Part shown: positions 11,750 to 21,783 of the stretch, piece after piece
Numbering within the stretch: the stretch's first letter is position 1
Layout of the letters: each line of letters opens with the position of its first letter
NCBI GenBank assembly: GCA_009801015.1
Contig: VHZZ01002734.1
Location: 89,319 to 115,329 of the forward strand
DNA: 26,011 bases
Reading direction: 5' to 3'
Source: Silene noctiflora
Taxonomy: Eukaryota; Streptophyta; Magnoliopsida; Caryophyllales; Caryophyllaceae
Translations under genes and position numbers: made by a program
The notes under the pieces: model-generated
Seen by the model: the letters and a program-made list of their open reading frames with translations, nothing else
What the model was told of the DNA's origin: nothing
Database searches by the model: none

Positions 11750-12433
11750 GTTATTAATGAGCCAAAGAGCGAACCATTGGGACCTCATCCTCCATATATC
11801 AAGAGGTTTGAGAAAAGTCAGCATGCCTTAAGCTACGCTAATAGTCTCTGGATTTATTATAGGCAGTTAGTATACTCTCTTAACAAAGGCAATCAAAGCG
11901 GGATTATGACTGTTGATGGCCGAACCTCTTGCTTCTGGAGCTGCATGGTATTATTTGTTTCATTTGTCTCATTGATGTATGTCGTCGAGATGTTTCCTCA
12001 AATTTTGTAAATTGTGTTTCGCGACTTACAAAACATATACAAGCGGATGATGTAGTTCAGTGTAAATTTGTAGCGTGTAGTTGTGTTTTTAATGCTTATG
12101 ACTCGTGCTGGCATAAAATATCTGTATTATTCTCCGAGCAACACTTTCTATTTTCAACGCAAAGTTAAAACGAGCATGAATAAATTTTCGATCCGTATAA
12201 AACTCGAGCTATTTAAGAGTTGAGATCAATTTCATTTTAGTCCAGCCAAATATTAAATGAACCAATTCTACCAGAGCTTGTGCTTGTCGTATGAGTTCAA
12301 CCTCATCTACTGATCTACATGACTACAAGGAGATGATTGACAACATTACTCAAATGGAGGAATGTAGATGATTGATGACATTACTCGAAATTTTACTACC
12401 TAATAAAAAAAAGGAAAGATACTCGATGTACTC
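11750..12433 (+). other. MED16 3' flank: UTR and AT-rich spacer
   Basis: About 11750 to 12200 is the likely MED16 3' UTR downstream of the proposed UTR intron. Beyond that the sequence is AT-rich spacer with no gene that I can support. Short open frames here lack coding features. A diverged relative of the following 59 bp repeat (TTACTCGAAATTTTACTACC) is seen near 12382-12401. Confidence 0.4.
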
Positions 12434-12551
12434 CGTATTGAAGTAATCCAGTTCACGTAATTACTCAAGATTTTACTACTCATAACAAAAAGCGTATTGA
12501 AGTAATCCAGTTCACGTAATTACTCAAGATTTTACTACTCATAACAAAAAG
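12434..12551. repeat. Exact 59 bp tandem duplication
   Basis: Two units, 12434-12492 and 12493-12551, read identically base for base, beginning CGTATTGAAGTAATCC and ending CATAACAAAAAG. The perfect identity implies a recent event, or an assembly duplication. A more diverged third relative sits about 50 bp upstream. It lies in spacer DNA between MED16 and the Mutator-like element. Confidence 0.9.
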
Positions 12552-12612
12552 AAAAAACTCAACGTATAAAACTATTTGAGTTCATTAATTCACCTTAACT
12601 CAATTTAATTTT

Positions 12613-13919
12613 GGCAAATTTGTGTTTTACTATTTATGTTGCATTTTTTTACAATTTAGCACCTATTTAGTTCAACTTTACAAATAACCACCTAACTTTC
12701 TTGTTTTTACCCACCACCTATTTTACATCGTAATGACGATTTTGTGTTATTTCCGACTCAATTTCATTTTAACGACTTTCGGACATCACCAATGACCAAA
12801 CTACCCTTATTTATTTCCCATTCATCTCCGATCATATTTAACATAACCCCCAAACCCAAATGAAACGTCATGTGCAATAGCATACCTAGGGTTCTTCATC
12901 AATTTCTGGGCAACTCCAAGGTCTGGTTCCTTTTTTTTCTGAATTAGTTGTTCAATTAGGGGTTTGTAGTCCTCATGTATGTTGTTCATTGTTTTCAATT
13001 TGTACACAAGTAAACGAGCACTAACGAGAGCCCTCGCGGATTCATCTTCGCACGGGAAACGTAGCTCAAAACCATACTTCTGTGGACAGCAACACTACCC
13101 CCCATAAATGATCATCACTGAGCTCATAGATGGGTAAAACAAGCAACAACACTGACTGAACGCGTATTGGACAGAATCAAACCCAAATTCAATAGCTTAA
13201 GTATCTCGCTTAGCGTCCCAATGCACTGTCGATTCGCCTGAAATTCGAGCTCAAATTAGCAGCAAACTGATCTCATATTAGCCCATATAGTTTCGCCCAA
13301 AATCGATTTGAGAAACCCAGAAAATTTCGCCTCTAATTTGTCATGGTTGCATTGGTTGTCGAAGGCGGTCGCCAGAGCAGGGGACGACTGAGATAGACGG
13401 CGTCACGGCGAGGTGTGGGTTTTGCAGCTGCAAGTGGTTGTGCGAGGAGTAGACGTCGCATCAGGGAGCGACGATGGTGTGCGATGGAAGAGCGTGAAGT
13501 AGAGGGAGAGTGAACTTACCTTAAATTTTGATTACTTGATTAATTGACAAACCCACTGATGATATTTGACGATTGCAAGATGGAAATCGGATGAACGATT
13601 GCAATAACCCAGATTTCTTAGGTTCTAATTGAGCTACATGAGAGAAATGGGGAAAATTTAGGTAAATGAAGTGAGGAGTCTATGGTAACTGGATCGAGGA
13701 GCGGGTGTATGTGATACTAGGGTAGTTTGGTCATTGATGATGTTCGAATGTCGTTAAAATGAAATTGAGTCGAAAATAATACAAAATCGTCGTTACGATG
13801 TAAAAATAGGTGAGAGTGGTGGCTAAAAACAAGAAAGTGAGGTGATAATTAGTAAAGTTGAACTAAGTAGGTGGTAAATTGTAAAAAAAATGCAACATGT
13901 GTTAAAACACAAATTTGCC
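12613..13919. mobile_element. Non-autonomous Mutator-like element with ~200 bp TIRs
   Basis: The left end starts GGCAAATTTGTGTTTTA and the right end is its inverted match, closing ACACAAATTTGCC. The inverted similarity continues for about 200 bp on each side (12613 to about 12808 and about 13718 to 13919). Shared inner landmarks are TTTTAACGAC, CAATGACCAAACTACCC and ACGACGATTTTGT on one side with close variants on the other. The 9 bp flanks, TTTAATTTT (12604-12612) and TCTCATTTT (13920-13928), agree at 7 of 9 positions, consistent with an aged Mutator target duplication. The ~0.9 kb interior carries no recognisable transposase. One minus-strand open frame there could be captured host sequence. 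The right TIR lies directly upstream of TRAPPC13. Confidence 0.85.
12822..13094 (-). other. Open frame inside the Mutator-like element, unrecognised
   Basis: On the minus strand a frame stays open for 90 codons, bounded upstream by a stop. The codons before the first Met read CCCPQKYGFELRFPCEDESA. After the Met at codon 35 the frame is Lys/Glu-rich, including LIEQLIQKKKEPDLGVAQKL. It has some look of a gene fragment, with charged helical composition and a Cys-rich start, and Mutator-like elements often capture exons (Pack-MULEs). I do not recognise a family. A chance open frame in AT-poor DNA is a live alternative. Confidence 0.25.
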
Positions 13920-14071
13920 TCTCATTTTGTTGACCTCATTTATCATACAGAGTGTGAGAAATCGTACATTATTGAGAAACCGTTTCGAATCCACTTCAAA
14001 CACCGGGCAACGCATTCACTCCTCCGAGTCGTTAATACCAATCCACAGTAAACATCAACACGACCGCCATC
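13920..14071 (+). promoter_or_regulatory. TRAPPC13 leader, bordered by a transposon
   Basis: Only 152 bp separate the end of the Mutator-like element from the TRAPPC13 ATG. The segment includes a possible 5' leader. The start context is CGCCATCATGAGC; the ATG was chosen because it opens the family-typical N-terminus SLAFRVMRLCRPS. No TATA box is obvious. Core promoter elements may therefore lie inside the transposon's right TIR. Confidence 0.45.
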
Positions 14072-17000
14072 ATGAGCTCCGCCACGAGCACCACTACAGG
14101 CGGTGGCGCGTCGCAAGCCAACCACTCACTCGCGTTCCGAGTAATGCGACTATGTCGTCCTTCTCTCCACGTGGAACCGCCGCTTCTCTTCGATCCCGCC
14201 GATGTTCTCATCGGCGAAGACCTTTTCGACGATCCTTCCGCCGCCGCTGTCCTCCCTTCTCTCCTATCTCGCCTCTCAGACCTCCCTCCCTCCGCTGCCG
14301 CAACCGACGCCGCCGCCGACAGTGGCGGAGAAGTAGCTGGCGAAGTTTCGTTTAAGTCGCGGTTTGTTTTATCCGATCCGGTTTCGGCGTCCGGTTTGAC
14401 CGGACTCCTTGTCCTCCCTCAATCCTTCGGGTTTGAATCTCTCTCTTGCGCGCGCGTTTATTTTAATCGTGTTTAGCTGTCGGAATCGAGTGCATTAGTG
14501 GCATAGTCAGAATTTGAAGTTTGTAGTTTGATTACGTATACAATGATCGGCTGTTATGGGGAGGAACGGTTTTCTGATTACAGTTGATTTCTCTCTTGTT
14601 TAGCTTAATCGTGATTAGGTATCAGTTTTATTAGTGACGGAGTCTAGATTTGAAGTGCGATATAGTAATTTAAGGAATTGTTCGATGTTTTGTTAAAATG
14701 AAGTTCGTAGTTTGATTGCATTTACGGTGATCATGTTTCCTTTAATCGCATTTTGGCATTTTTTTTGTGGTAATGGCGGAGGGAAGATTTGGATCGAAAT
14801 CAGAAATTGTTTGGAGCAGTTTGTAATGCAATATACATTATGCAGTAATAACTTTCGAATTGGTTTTTAAAATGAATATTACTAAAAGACGTATATTTTG
14901 ATCGCTTTGGTACGCCACTGAGGTGATGTGAGACTGTGTGAATTCGAGAAATGGAAGTATTGATATGATTTTGGTAGTTTAATTACTGTTACCACTCTCA
15001 TCAATACATTTTCTTGTCGTTGGTTATCGTCATCATGTTCATTTAAAGATGAATGGTGATGGTGGTGATGAAGATATGAGTTTGAGAAGGATCAAATTTT
15101 TCTAAGTGTTTGGTGTAATGTGAGGTGTTGTTTAAAAGATAATTAAGGTGATTTATCTAAGCGAGACTTTTATATCAAATGGAGGATGTTGATGTGAGGG
15201 AGGAAGGAATACAATCTTAACAGTCTCTGCTTGAATGCTAGAAAAGGCAGTACCGATTTAATTTTGATAGGGTTACTACTTACTACTGTTTCTTGCATTT
15301 CGTCATGATCATAATTATGTTCATTTAAAGATGAACGATGGTGATGAAGATATGAGGGGTTACTAGTTAAAAATGTCAGAACTGTTTGAGTATCTAGTCT
15401 GATTAATTATTCGAATTGTTTGTTTTAATGTAATTTTTTTTGTTTGGTTTTATAATTAGGGCGATTTATTTGGGAGAGACATTTTGCAGCTACATTAGTA
15501 TCAATAACAGTTCTAGCTATGAAGTCAGGGATATTGTCATCAAGGTTTGTTGTTTGCCCGGTTCCTCTCTTTTTAGCATATCCTTTTAGTAATAACTAAT
15601 GATAAAAAAATGATCTTACAATTCACGGCGAATAGTGATGAGAAGGCTTACTTTATCATATGAATAAATTTCCTTGCAATATATGAGGTCTCGTATTGAT
15701 AAGGAATAAAAGTGGCATTTCGTGGAAGATGGGAATTTTGTGGAGGAAGAGTGACTGCTTTTTTCAATGCTACTTCTGTTTTGAGGTTCATTTTATCAAG
15801 ATATATTACTCTGTTGTGTTATCTCCACTTTAGCCAGATCCGTGAGTTGGTAAATTGTTAGTTAGAACCCCTTCTTCCATTCCGTATACTTCTTATGTCC
15901 ATAAAACACATGCATATAGCCGAGTAACTATGTAAGGCTACATAGGGAAGCCGTTTCATGCCTCACTTGCTTTCTAAACACTCGTATGAAAGCAAAGAGG
16001 CATATCTTTGATGTTTCACTGGTCACAGGCAGAAATTCAAACTGAGAGGCAGAGGATATTGCTATTAGATACATCCAAATCACCTGTCGAAACAATACGC
16101 GCTGGAGGGCGTTATGACTTCATTGTTGAACATGATGTCAAGGAACTTGGGGCACACACGTAAGTGAGGTCTCTGATGGTCCTTGATATGTTATATATGT
16201 ATCCTCAATAAACCCTAATTTTGTGTTGTGTCATTTACAGGCTGGTTTGCACTGCTTTGTATAATGATGGAGATGGTGATCGCAAATATCTGCCTCAGTT
16301 TTTCAAGTTCATTGTTGCCAATCCACTCTCAGTTAGGACAAAGGTATAGCCTGGTCATATTTCTGAACACAGCACAAGTCCTCAAATATATCTCAGTATT
16401 GTTCTGTTTGTTTTCTTATGAATTTTCAGTGTGAAGCTTTTACTTACAATTTCATTCTTTTTTTTCCTGGCGCAGGTCCGTATTGTCAAGGTAGGTTGAT
16501 TTCAGTAGCATCTGCAGATTGTAAGTTTAAAGTTTCACGATTTGCTTAGGTTCAGATCGGATTTTACTTGCGGGAGTCAATCTGGAATTCTATTTTTTTT
16601 GGTTCTATTGTGATACTATTTCTCATCAAGTTTAACTGAGCAACTGAAATTTAGTTTGAACCAGCTAATTTGTTATGTGCCTGAGTAATGAGTTACAGTA
16701 AAACCTCAGAATTGAGACATAAAGCCCTTCCTTCTCTAAAGCCATGTGCTTTTGTATAATAAGGTTAAAGTCAAGGTAGTATGCATATTTTTTCTGTGTA
16801 AAGAGATTTTTGGAATGCATTAACTGAAATGTTACAAGGTCAAGTAAATTTAGATCTTAAAAAGGATATATATCTGCTTCCTTGTACATGATGAACACGG
16901 TGTTACAAAGATGCTATATAGCTGTCCAAACTTTTAGTATCTGCATTTTAAAATGTTAAGAATTTCAATGACTATTTGTACTCCCTAAATGTTCATAATC

Positions 17001-19911
17001 ATGAGGCGATTTTTCGAGAAAGTTGCCTTTTTCTTGTTAATGATCACCTCTTTAGGAAAAACTATGTTGCTCTTGTTACTCAGGATCTCACTTTTCTTGA
17101 GGCATGTATCGAAAATCACACCAAATCAAACCTTTTTATGGACCAAGTCGAATTTCAACCAGCTCAACATTGGAGTGCCACACTACTAACAGCTGATATG
17201 CACCCTGTACAAAAGAAAATTATTAGGTTGGTTGGAAGATCAGCTCAGTGTCCTTTTACTCCTTTATTATTACACATGCTGCTACTTCTTCAGTATTTAA
17301 CCTTCATAGTCGACAGTGACACAGAATTCAAGCCCCCGGTATTAATAAAATCTGGAGGAGGAATTTACAACTTTTTATATCAGTTGACGCTGTCTTCGCA
17401 AGAGTCTACTCAACTTAAAATTGAGGGAAGCAATGTTCTTGGTAAACTTCAAATAACTTGGCGTACAAATTTGGGAGAGCCTGGACGCTTGCAGACACAA
17501 CAGATTCTTGGCAGCGTAAGTACTTAATATTGTCTTACTGATGCTCACCTCCGACAATTTTACTGAGTGCAAATAATGCTCCTGATACACAACTTTTTTA
17601 TGGTCATGTTGGTTATTGATCTTTCTGTTAAATCACCCCCACCCCCCCGCATTGATTTTGGGAATGTGATCGTTTAGTAGTTGTAAAAAATTACAATGCC
17701 TATGTGGTAAGTGGTAGCCTTGTAATTTGAGCAAATGTTATGGGGTACTATTTAGCGACAAATAATTTGTAAATTATCATAGTATAGTCAAGGGTTGCCA
17801 ATTTACTATTTAGCTAATTCTTCACATGCAAACCGTGTTGGTGGACGGTTGGGTGCGTATTGCCTGAGGTGATGAAGTAAGTGGTTTGCATCATCATTTT
17901 CCGTCTCCTGAGAAAGTTGTTTGGTTCTGCACTTCTGCTAGGGTTCACTCTTTCATCTCCTAGAAGTGAACCCTTCTTCCAGTTAGTCAGAAAAACTTAA
18001 AAATTACATCATCAGTTGGAGTCTTTACATACATGATACATAGTTTCTGGTGTACTGCGTTGATGGTAATAAGATTTCACTTTCTATGGATGACACCATT
18101 TGCACAAGTGTGTTTTTAATTTTTTTTTCTGTAGTATTTTTGTTATGAAGCCCTCCCAATGAATCTAATATAATTTTGTTTCAGCCTGTTGCTCGAAAAG
18201 AGATTGACTTGCAGGTGGTGAGAATTCCACAGGCTATAATCCTGCACGAGCCTTTTGAGGTGAATATTTTTTCCAATGTTGTTTCTAAAATGAAATTCTA
18301 GTGAGCTGTGAGGACACTTGTTTGATGCTTTAGAGTGACTTTAAAGAGGAGTAATATTTTAACACTATGAAACAGCCTTCTTTGTTGATAGTACGACTGT
18401 ACGAGTAGTTTATTATGAAAGAAAAAATATTGTCAACTTCTCTTTACATTTGTCATCCAAGTAATTTACCTATCCTGTAATTTAGAATAAGAATATATAA
18501 GGTGATAAGCGGAAAGTAAACCGAATAGGCGTGAATGATGTTCTGCTGGTAAATGACAATTTGATGAACTGTTTCAGGTGCAATTGAGTCTCACAAACCA
18601 AACAGACAGGACTCTGGGGCCGTTTGAAATCTGGTTTTCAAGTGATACAAATGGAGAGAGAGCATTCATGGTTAATGGCCTTCAGACAATGGTAAGTGTT
18701 GTTTTGCAGCTAAAAAATGTTAAATCCCTTTTTTGAGATTTTAAAATTCAAACAGTTAAATCCAATACGAAAGTATCAAAGAGTCGAAGACACTTTTAAG
18801 TCATAGAGTTACTATTTAATATCAGAGCAAGTTGGCAAGGATCTAATATAGTGGAACTAGTAGGATGCTGTCTGAAAATGTGAGATTTTTGAGCCAGGAA
18901 AAAACCATGTCCAGTTTACTTCCCCCAACTGATTTCTAGACCTTTGCATAAAGTCGTAAACATTTGTAGGTCAGGTTCTCTGTCTTCGAAATTTTTTCTT
19001 CTTATGGACATTTTGGTACTCTTATTACTAACTTGGATATCTGATGCATTTGAGCAGACTTTACCAGAGATTCAGGCGTTCAGTCCAATTGGTCTTCAAA
19101 TGGTAATGAGTTCTCTGAAACTCAAAATTTGCACTCTGAAACATCACAATTTATGAGAATCAGATGAAATTGTTATCAGCTGAATGTATTTGTTTCACAT
19201 TGCTTATTTATGAGACAATTGGCAGTAAAAAGGATTTATTTTTTGAGTTACAAAATGATTCATTGCGGTGTTTGCTGCAGAACCTTATCGCAATGAAACT
19301 TGGGGTCCAGAAAATCACTGGGATAACAGTATTTGACTCAGTTGAGAAGAAGACATATGAGCCTCTACCAGATTTAGAGGTATGTACCTTGGGATCTTAA
19401 CTAAAGCATCAGTTTGTTTTGGATACTTCCCTTGAGATCTATTGTGTGGGGTGGGTGACTTGGCAAACAGCTTACGAAATCCTTGTTCACAACAAGCATT
19501 GCAGCGTTAATTTCTTAAAATATGGAGCTCATATACGATCAATGGTTTAAATTAGAAGGTTTAGCTTCAGCAAGGACATACTGTTTCTAAGATTGTTTCC
19601 AGGCCTTCACTGCATCATTAGCTCTAAAGCATTTGAACTTTTGTGCAACATTTCTTATTTCTTCTTGGGTGAACATAATGCTTGTCTTAAAATGCTTTGG
19701 GTCGATATGAGTCGTCGTATGAAATCGTCAATATGGCAGTAATAGTTATCAGTCTTGAAATGCTGAGGTCGGCATTAATATTTGGTTATGAATATGTCAC
19801 TAAATTATGGTATAACACTCGCTGTCATATATAACAAGTGTGTTGTATACTGCTATTTTGGTTAATGTTTTCAATTGTGTGATGCTCTAGATTTTTGTTG
19901 ATGTGGAGTGA
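14072..19911 (+). CDS. TRAPPC13: TRAPP complex subunit 13 (DUF974 family)
   Basis: Subunit of the TRAPP vesicle-tethering complexes, which activate Rab GTPases on the Golgi and in autophagy-linked traffic. Exons: 14072-14430, 15460-15544, 16029-16159, 16241-16343, 16476-16490, 17084-17515 (probably split as 17084-17226 plus 17317-17515), 18185-18259, 18578-18691, 19058-19102, 19281-19379, 19891-19911. All use GT-AG junctions with matching phases. The protein is 462 residues if the 90 nt segment is spliced out and 492 if it is kept; the Arabidopsis homologue is about 440. Diagnostic stretches are AIYLGETFCSYISINNSS, GGRYDFIVEHDVKELGAHTL, QITWRTNLGEPGRLQTQQIL and KLGVQKITGITVFD, with the end PLPDLEIFVDVE. 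Exon 1 is GC-rich and encodes an Ala/Ser/Asp-rich variable part. No frame damage is seen. Confidence 0.93.
14983..15356. repeat. Diverged internal duplication in TRAPPC13 intron 1
   Basis: Segments 14983-15080 and 15273-15356 resemble each other along their length. Both start with TTACT-type words and end with ATGTTCATTTAAAGATGAA followed by GGTGATGAAGATATGAG. They are offset by about 275-290 bp inside the 1029 bp first intron (14431-15459). The sequence between is ordinary AT-rich intron. Confidence 0.6.
16476..16490 (+). other. 15 nt microexon of TRAPPC13
   Basis: The segment GTCCGTATTGTCAAG encodes VRIVK. It is bounded by an acceptor after a T-rich tract (CTGGCGCAG) and a donor GTAGGTTG. 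It is needed to join NPLSVRTK (exon 4) to DLTFLEACIENHTK (exon 6), as in the homologous protein. Both flanking phases are zero, so skipping would delete exactly five residues without a frameshift. Confidence 0.85.
17227..17316 (+). other. Exitron-like 90 nt in-frame intron in TRAPPC13
   Basis: The frame stays open through this segment but would insert about 30 mostly hydrophobic residues (including LLLHMLLLLQYLTFIV) between QKKII and DTEFKPPVL. Known TRAPPC13 proteins pass almost directly from the variable linker to FKPPVLI-SGGG. A donor at ATTAG|GTTGGT and an acceptor at GTCGACAG|TGAC give a phase-2 junction and a length of exactly 90 nt. An alternative acceptor, TTCTTCAG|TATT (17293), pairs with a donor at 17231. 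The segment is stop-free, so retention would still yield protein. Confidence 0.6.
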
Positions 19912-20430
19912 GCGAGCGGCCATTGGCGTATTGACCTGTCTCTCGATCAATGGTTTAAGCAGCCATCGGCATCTTGACCCGTCTCTCAGTCAATGTTGCT
20001 AAATGCCTACTTTGCTCTCTCGTCAAAGCTGAAAATCAGGTTATGTGGGGATGCTTCTAGTTCCTGTAGATTTTTGTAACCAGTCAAGTTGTATCGACAT
20101 ACAGATGATTGCGGCAAAAGCTTTCAAGTCCCTTTAGAATCTGCAATATTCAAGTTTCTTAATGCCTTCACATATTTTGAAGTTCCTCTAGAATCATGTA
20201 CAGTGTTTTGAGAACGGAAGGATATACAAGACACGAGTGTTACATTCTGACACACCGCGGTTTTTTCCATTGTTGTTATTCGAGACATACTGGGATAACG
20301 GTGAATATATTTCTTAAGAAAAAGGTGTACAAATTCTATACCATCACAGCTTTTCTTTATGTTCTGTTAAATCCAAATTCTCTACTATCTCATTATCGGT
20401 CAACATTGACGACGATCCAATCATCTTGAC
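19912..20430 (+). other. TRAPPC13 3' UTR and flank
   Basis: This is AT-rich DNA after the stop codon. It contains a 35 bp imperfect tandem duplication at 19919-19996 (separate entry). No clear canonical polyadenylation signal stands out, which is usual in plants. At its right edge (about 20396-20428), in antisense orientation, lies a short piece of the lectin relic, so transcripts of the two loci would be convergent. Confidence 0.4.
19919..19996. repeat. Imperfect 43 bp-period duplication in TRAPPC13 3' UTR
   Basis: GCCATTGGCGTATTGACC, then TGTCTCTCGATCAATG at 19919-19953, is repeated with changes as GCCATCGGCATCTTGACC, then CGTCTCTCAGTCAATG at 19962-19996. The offset is 43 bp. The substitutions are scattered, so it is not a recent copy. 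It starts eight bases after the stop codon of TRAPPC13. Confidence 0.75.
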
Positions 20431-21115
20431 TAGAGTTGGCAATCCGTGCCTCGGGCCGGCGGGCGGCACGGCGTGGCACGATTCCAGGCACGGCACGACA
20501 CGGCCCGGTGATAATTTTGAGGAAGCATGGGCTCGGGCACGGCACTGCCGTGCTTGTTGGGCTCCGACGCGAAAATCCCCAAAATTCCGTGCCCAAGCAC
20601 GACACAGCTCAGGCACGAGAATGCCCGGCACGCACCAGGCACGGCGGGCCTGGCACGGCACAGACCGAGTAATGGCACGCTAATGGCTACAACTCTGCAA
20701 GTCTCTGGAACTAGCCGTTTATTGTTGTTGTTTATGTCCGTTGGAGTTTGGACCGTTGGAGCAAGCTACTAAGCTAGCCGTTAATGGTTGTTAAAGTCGA
20801 TTTTATTTATTTATTTATTTATTTTAATAATTTCCAAACTCTATAAATACCTCATTAATTTAATTCATTTCTTCACAATTAAATCAATGTTCATCATTTA
20901 TTAAACAAAAAGTACCAAAAATATATCAACTAGAAAACAAGTTAAAAAAAAATAACTCAAAGCACATGGGCCGACCCATATTCAAGGCACGAAAAGGCCA
21001 TGGGCTAGACATGGCCCGAGCACGAAAATATCCGTGCCTGGGCCGGGCCAAATTTGGGGGAAAGCACGATGGGCCGGCACGCGGGGTGGCCCAACACGGC
21101 CCATGGCCAACTCTA
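20431..21115. mobile_element. Non-autonomous hAT element, GGCACGG-rich
   Basis: It begins TAGAGTTGGCAATCCGTGCC and ends CCCATGGCCAACTCTA, an inverted pair. The flanking 8 bp words ATCTTGAC (20423-20430) and ATCTTAAC (21116-21123) match at 7 of 8 positions, the size of a hAT target duplication. About 250 bp at the left and 130 bp at the right are packed with GGCACGG / CCGTGCC words on both strands. The core (20660-20960) is AT-rich. It contains a CTCTATAAATACCTC TATA-like box and leader-like sequence of the sort seen before the transposase gene of plant hAT elements. No transposase frame remains; open frames in the GC-rich ends are word-repeat artefacts. Confidence 0.85.
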
Positions 21116-21258
21116 ATCTTAACCCAATTGCCAGAACTTTCTGTTTGCCCGTGACTTGAAAATTGACTTTACCATCCGGGTTTGTAAATATTATATGGGT
21201 TGCCATCGGGTCATACCGGTTTGTATATGCAAATTGTAGGCATGAGACTCCTTTATAA

Positions 21259-21282
21259 ATATATATATATATATATATATAT
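21259..21282. repeat. (AT)12 microsatellite
   Basis: Twelve AT dinucleotides lie inside the lectin relic. On the minus strand they translate as alternating Tyr-Ile in the loop between the K-LG and CLQF motifs. The run is in a place where the protein family has a short variable segment. Confidence 0.9.
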
Positions 21283-21783
21283 GCACCCAAACATTTGCCA
21301 TTTTCATCTTTAAAGGCCACATGTTTGGGCAGTCGGAATACACAAAAATAATAAAACTAAGTTCACCTCATTGAATTGAAGATGTCCTTGATTAGATTAG
21401 CGGTCAACCATTGGGGAATCCTATTGATCGATCACATTAATAATTGTCTCATCGGTGCAGTTGGTGCCTTTTACAACTAAGTTCACCTCATTGCCCATCC
21501 GTGTGGGGAAAAAAATCATCGTGGCATTACTAGCATACATCACTTTCATATTGTGAATGCGGTATTTAATAGATCTGTTATAGATTATTTTTGTATAAGA
21601 TTGTTTTATACGAGAATAAACAGCATGATATATAAGCCGCAACAATAGTCATACAAAGCAGCCATTAAAACATTCTTCACATCCGCTGGTATGGATGCTT
21701 GTTATTACACTAGACATCATCGAGTACTAGTGATATGCTTTTTATTATTCCAAATAGTAATAATACATTTAACAGACTGCAAA

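Larger units (their letters stand above)
20396..21645 (-). pseudogene. Amaranthin-like (agglutinin domain) lectin relic, split by hAT
   Basis: Read from right to left, the first piece (about 21540-21421) ends with CTDETIINVID before a stop. Next is the clearest one (about 21339-21140): FKDENGKCLGA, then CLQFAYTNRYDPMATH and IIFTNPDGKVNFQ. This order K-LG, CLQF-Y-N-DP, H--F---G matches the amaranthin (agglutinin) beta-trefoil domain, which binds GalNAc-type sugars in the family. An (AT)12 microsatellite sits in the middle of the domain. At about 21123 the reading is cut by the hAT element. Beyond it, DDWIVVNVD (about 20428-20398) continues the domain before a stop. The gene is broken by the insertion, by stops between the pieces, and probably by frameshift. 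The family call rests on motif order recognised by eye, not on a search. Confidence 0.6.

Noticed and set aside
11777..12010. 77-codon + strand frame downstream of MED16
   Set aside because: It lies in the probable 3' UTR exon. The MED16 protein already ends with its conserved C-terminus at 11378, and I recognise no family in the frame.
13404..13460. Minus-strand TTCSCKTHTSP, resembling the CxC start of a GRF finger
   Set aside because: Only a CxC and a few residues agree, and a stop follows at once; the resemblance is too short to claim.
13915..14355. 146-codon + strand frame rich in Arg overlapping TRAPPC13 exon 1
   Set aside because: It is a shadow of the GC-rich first exon in another frame. 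The 14072 frame carries the conserved SLAFRVMRLCRPS start.
20436..20683. Several overlapping 70-105 codon open frames on both strands
   Set aside because: They come from the GGCACGG word-repeats in the hAT end. GC-rich repetitive DNA lacks stops in many frames, and the translations are low-complexity Arg/His/Gly/Pro.
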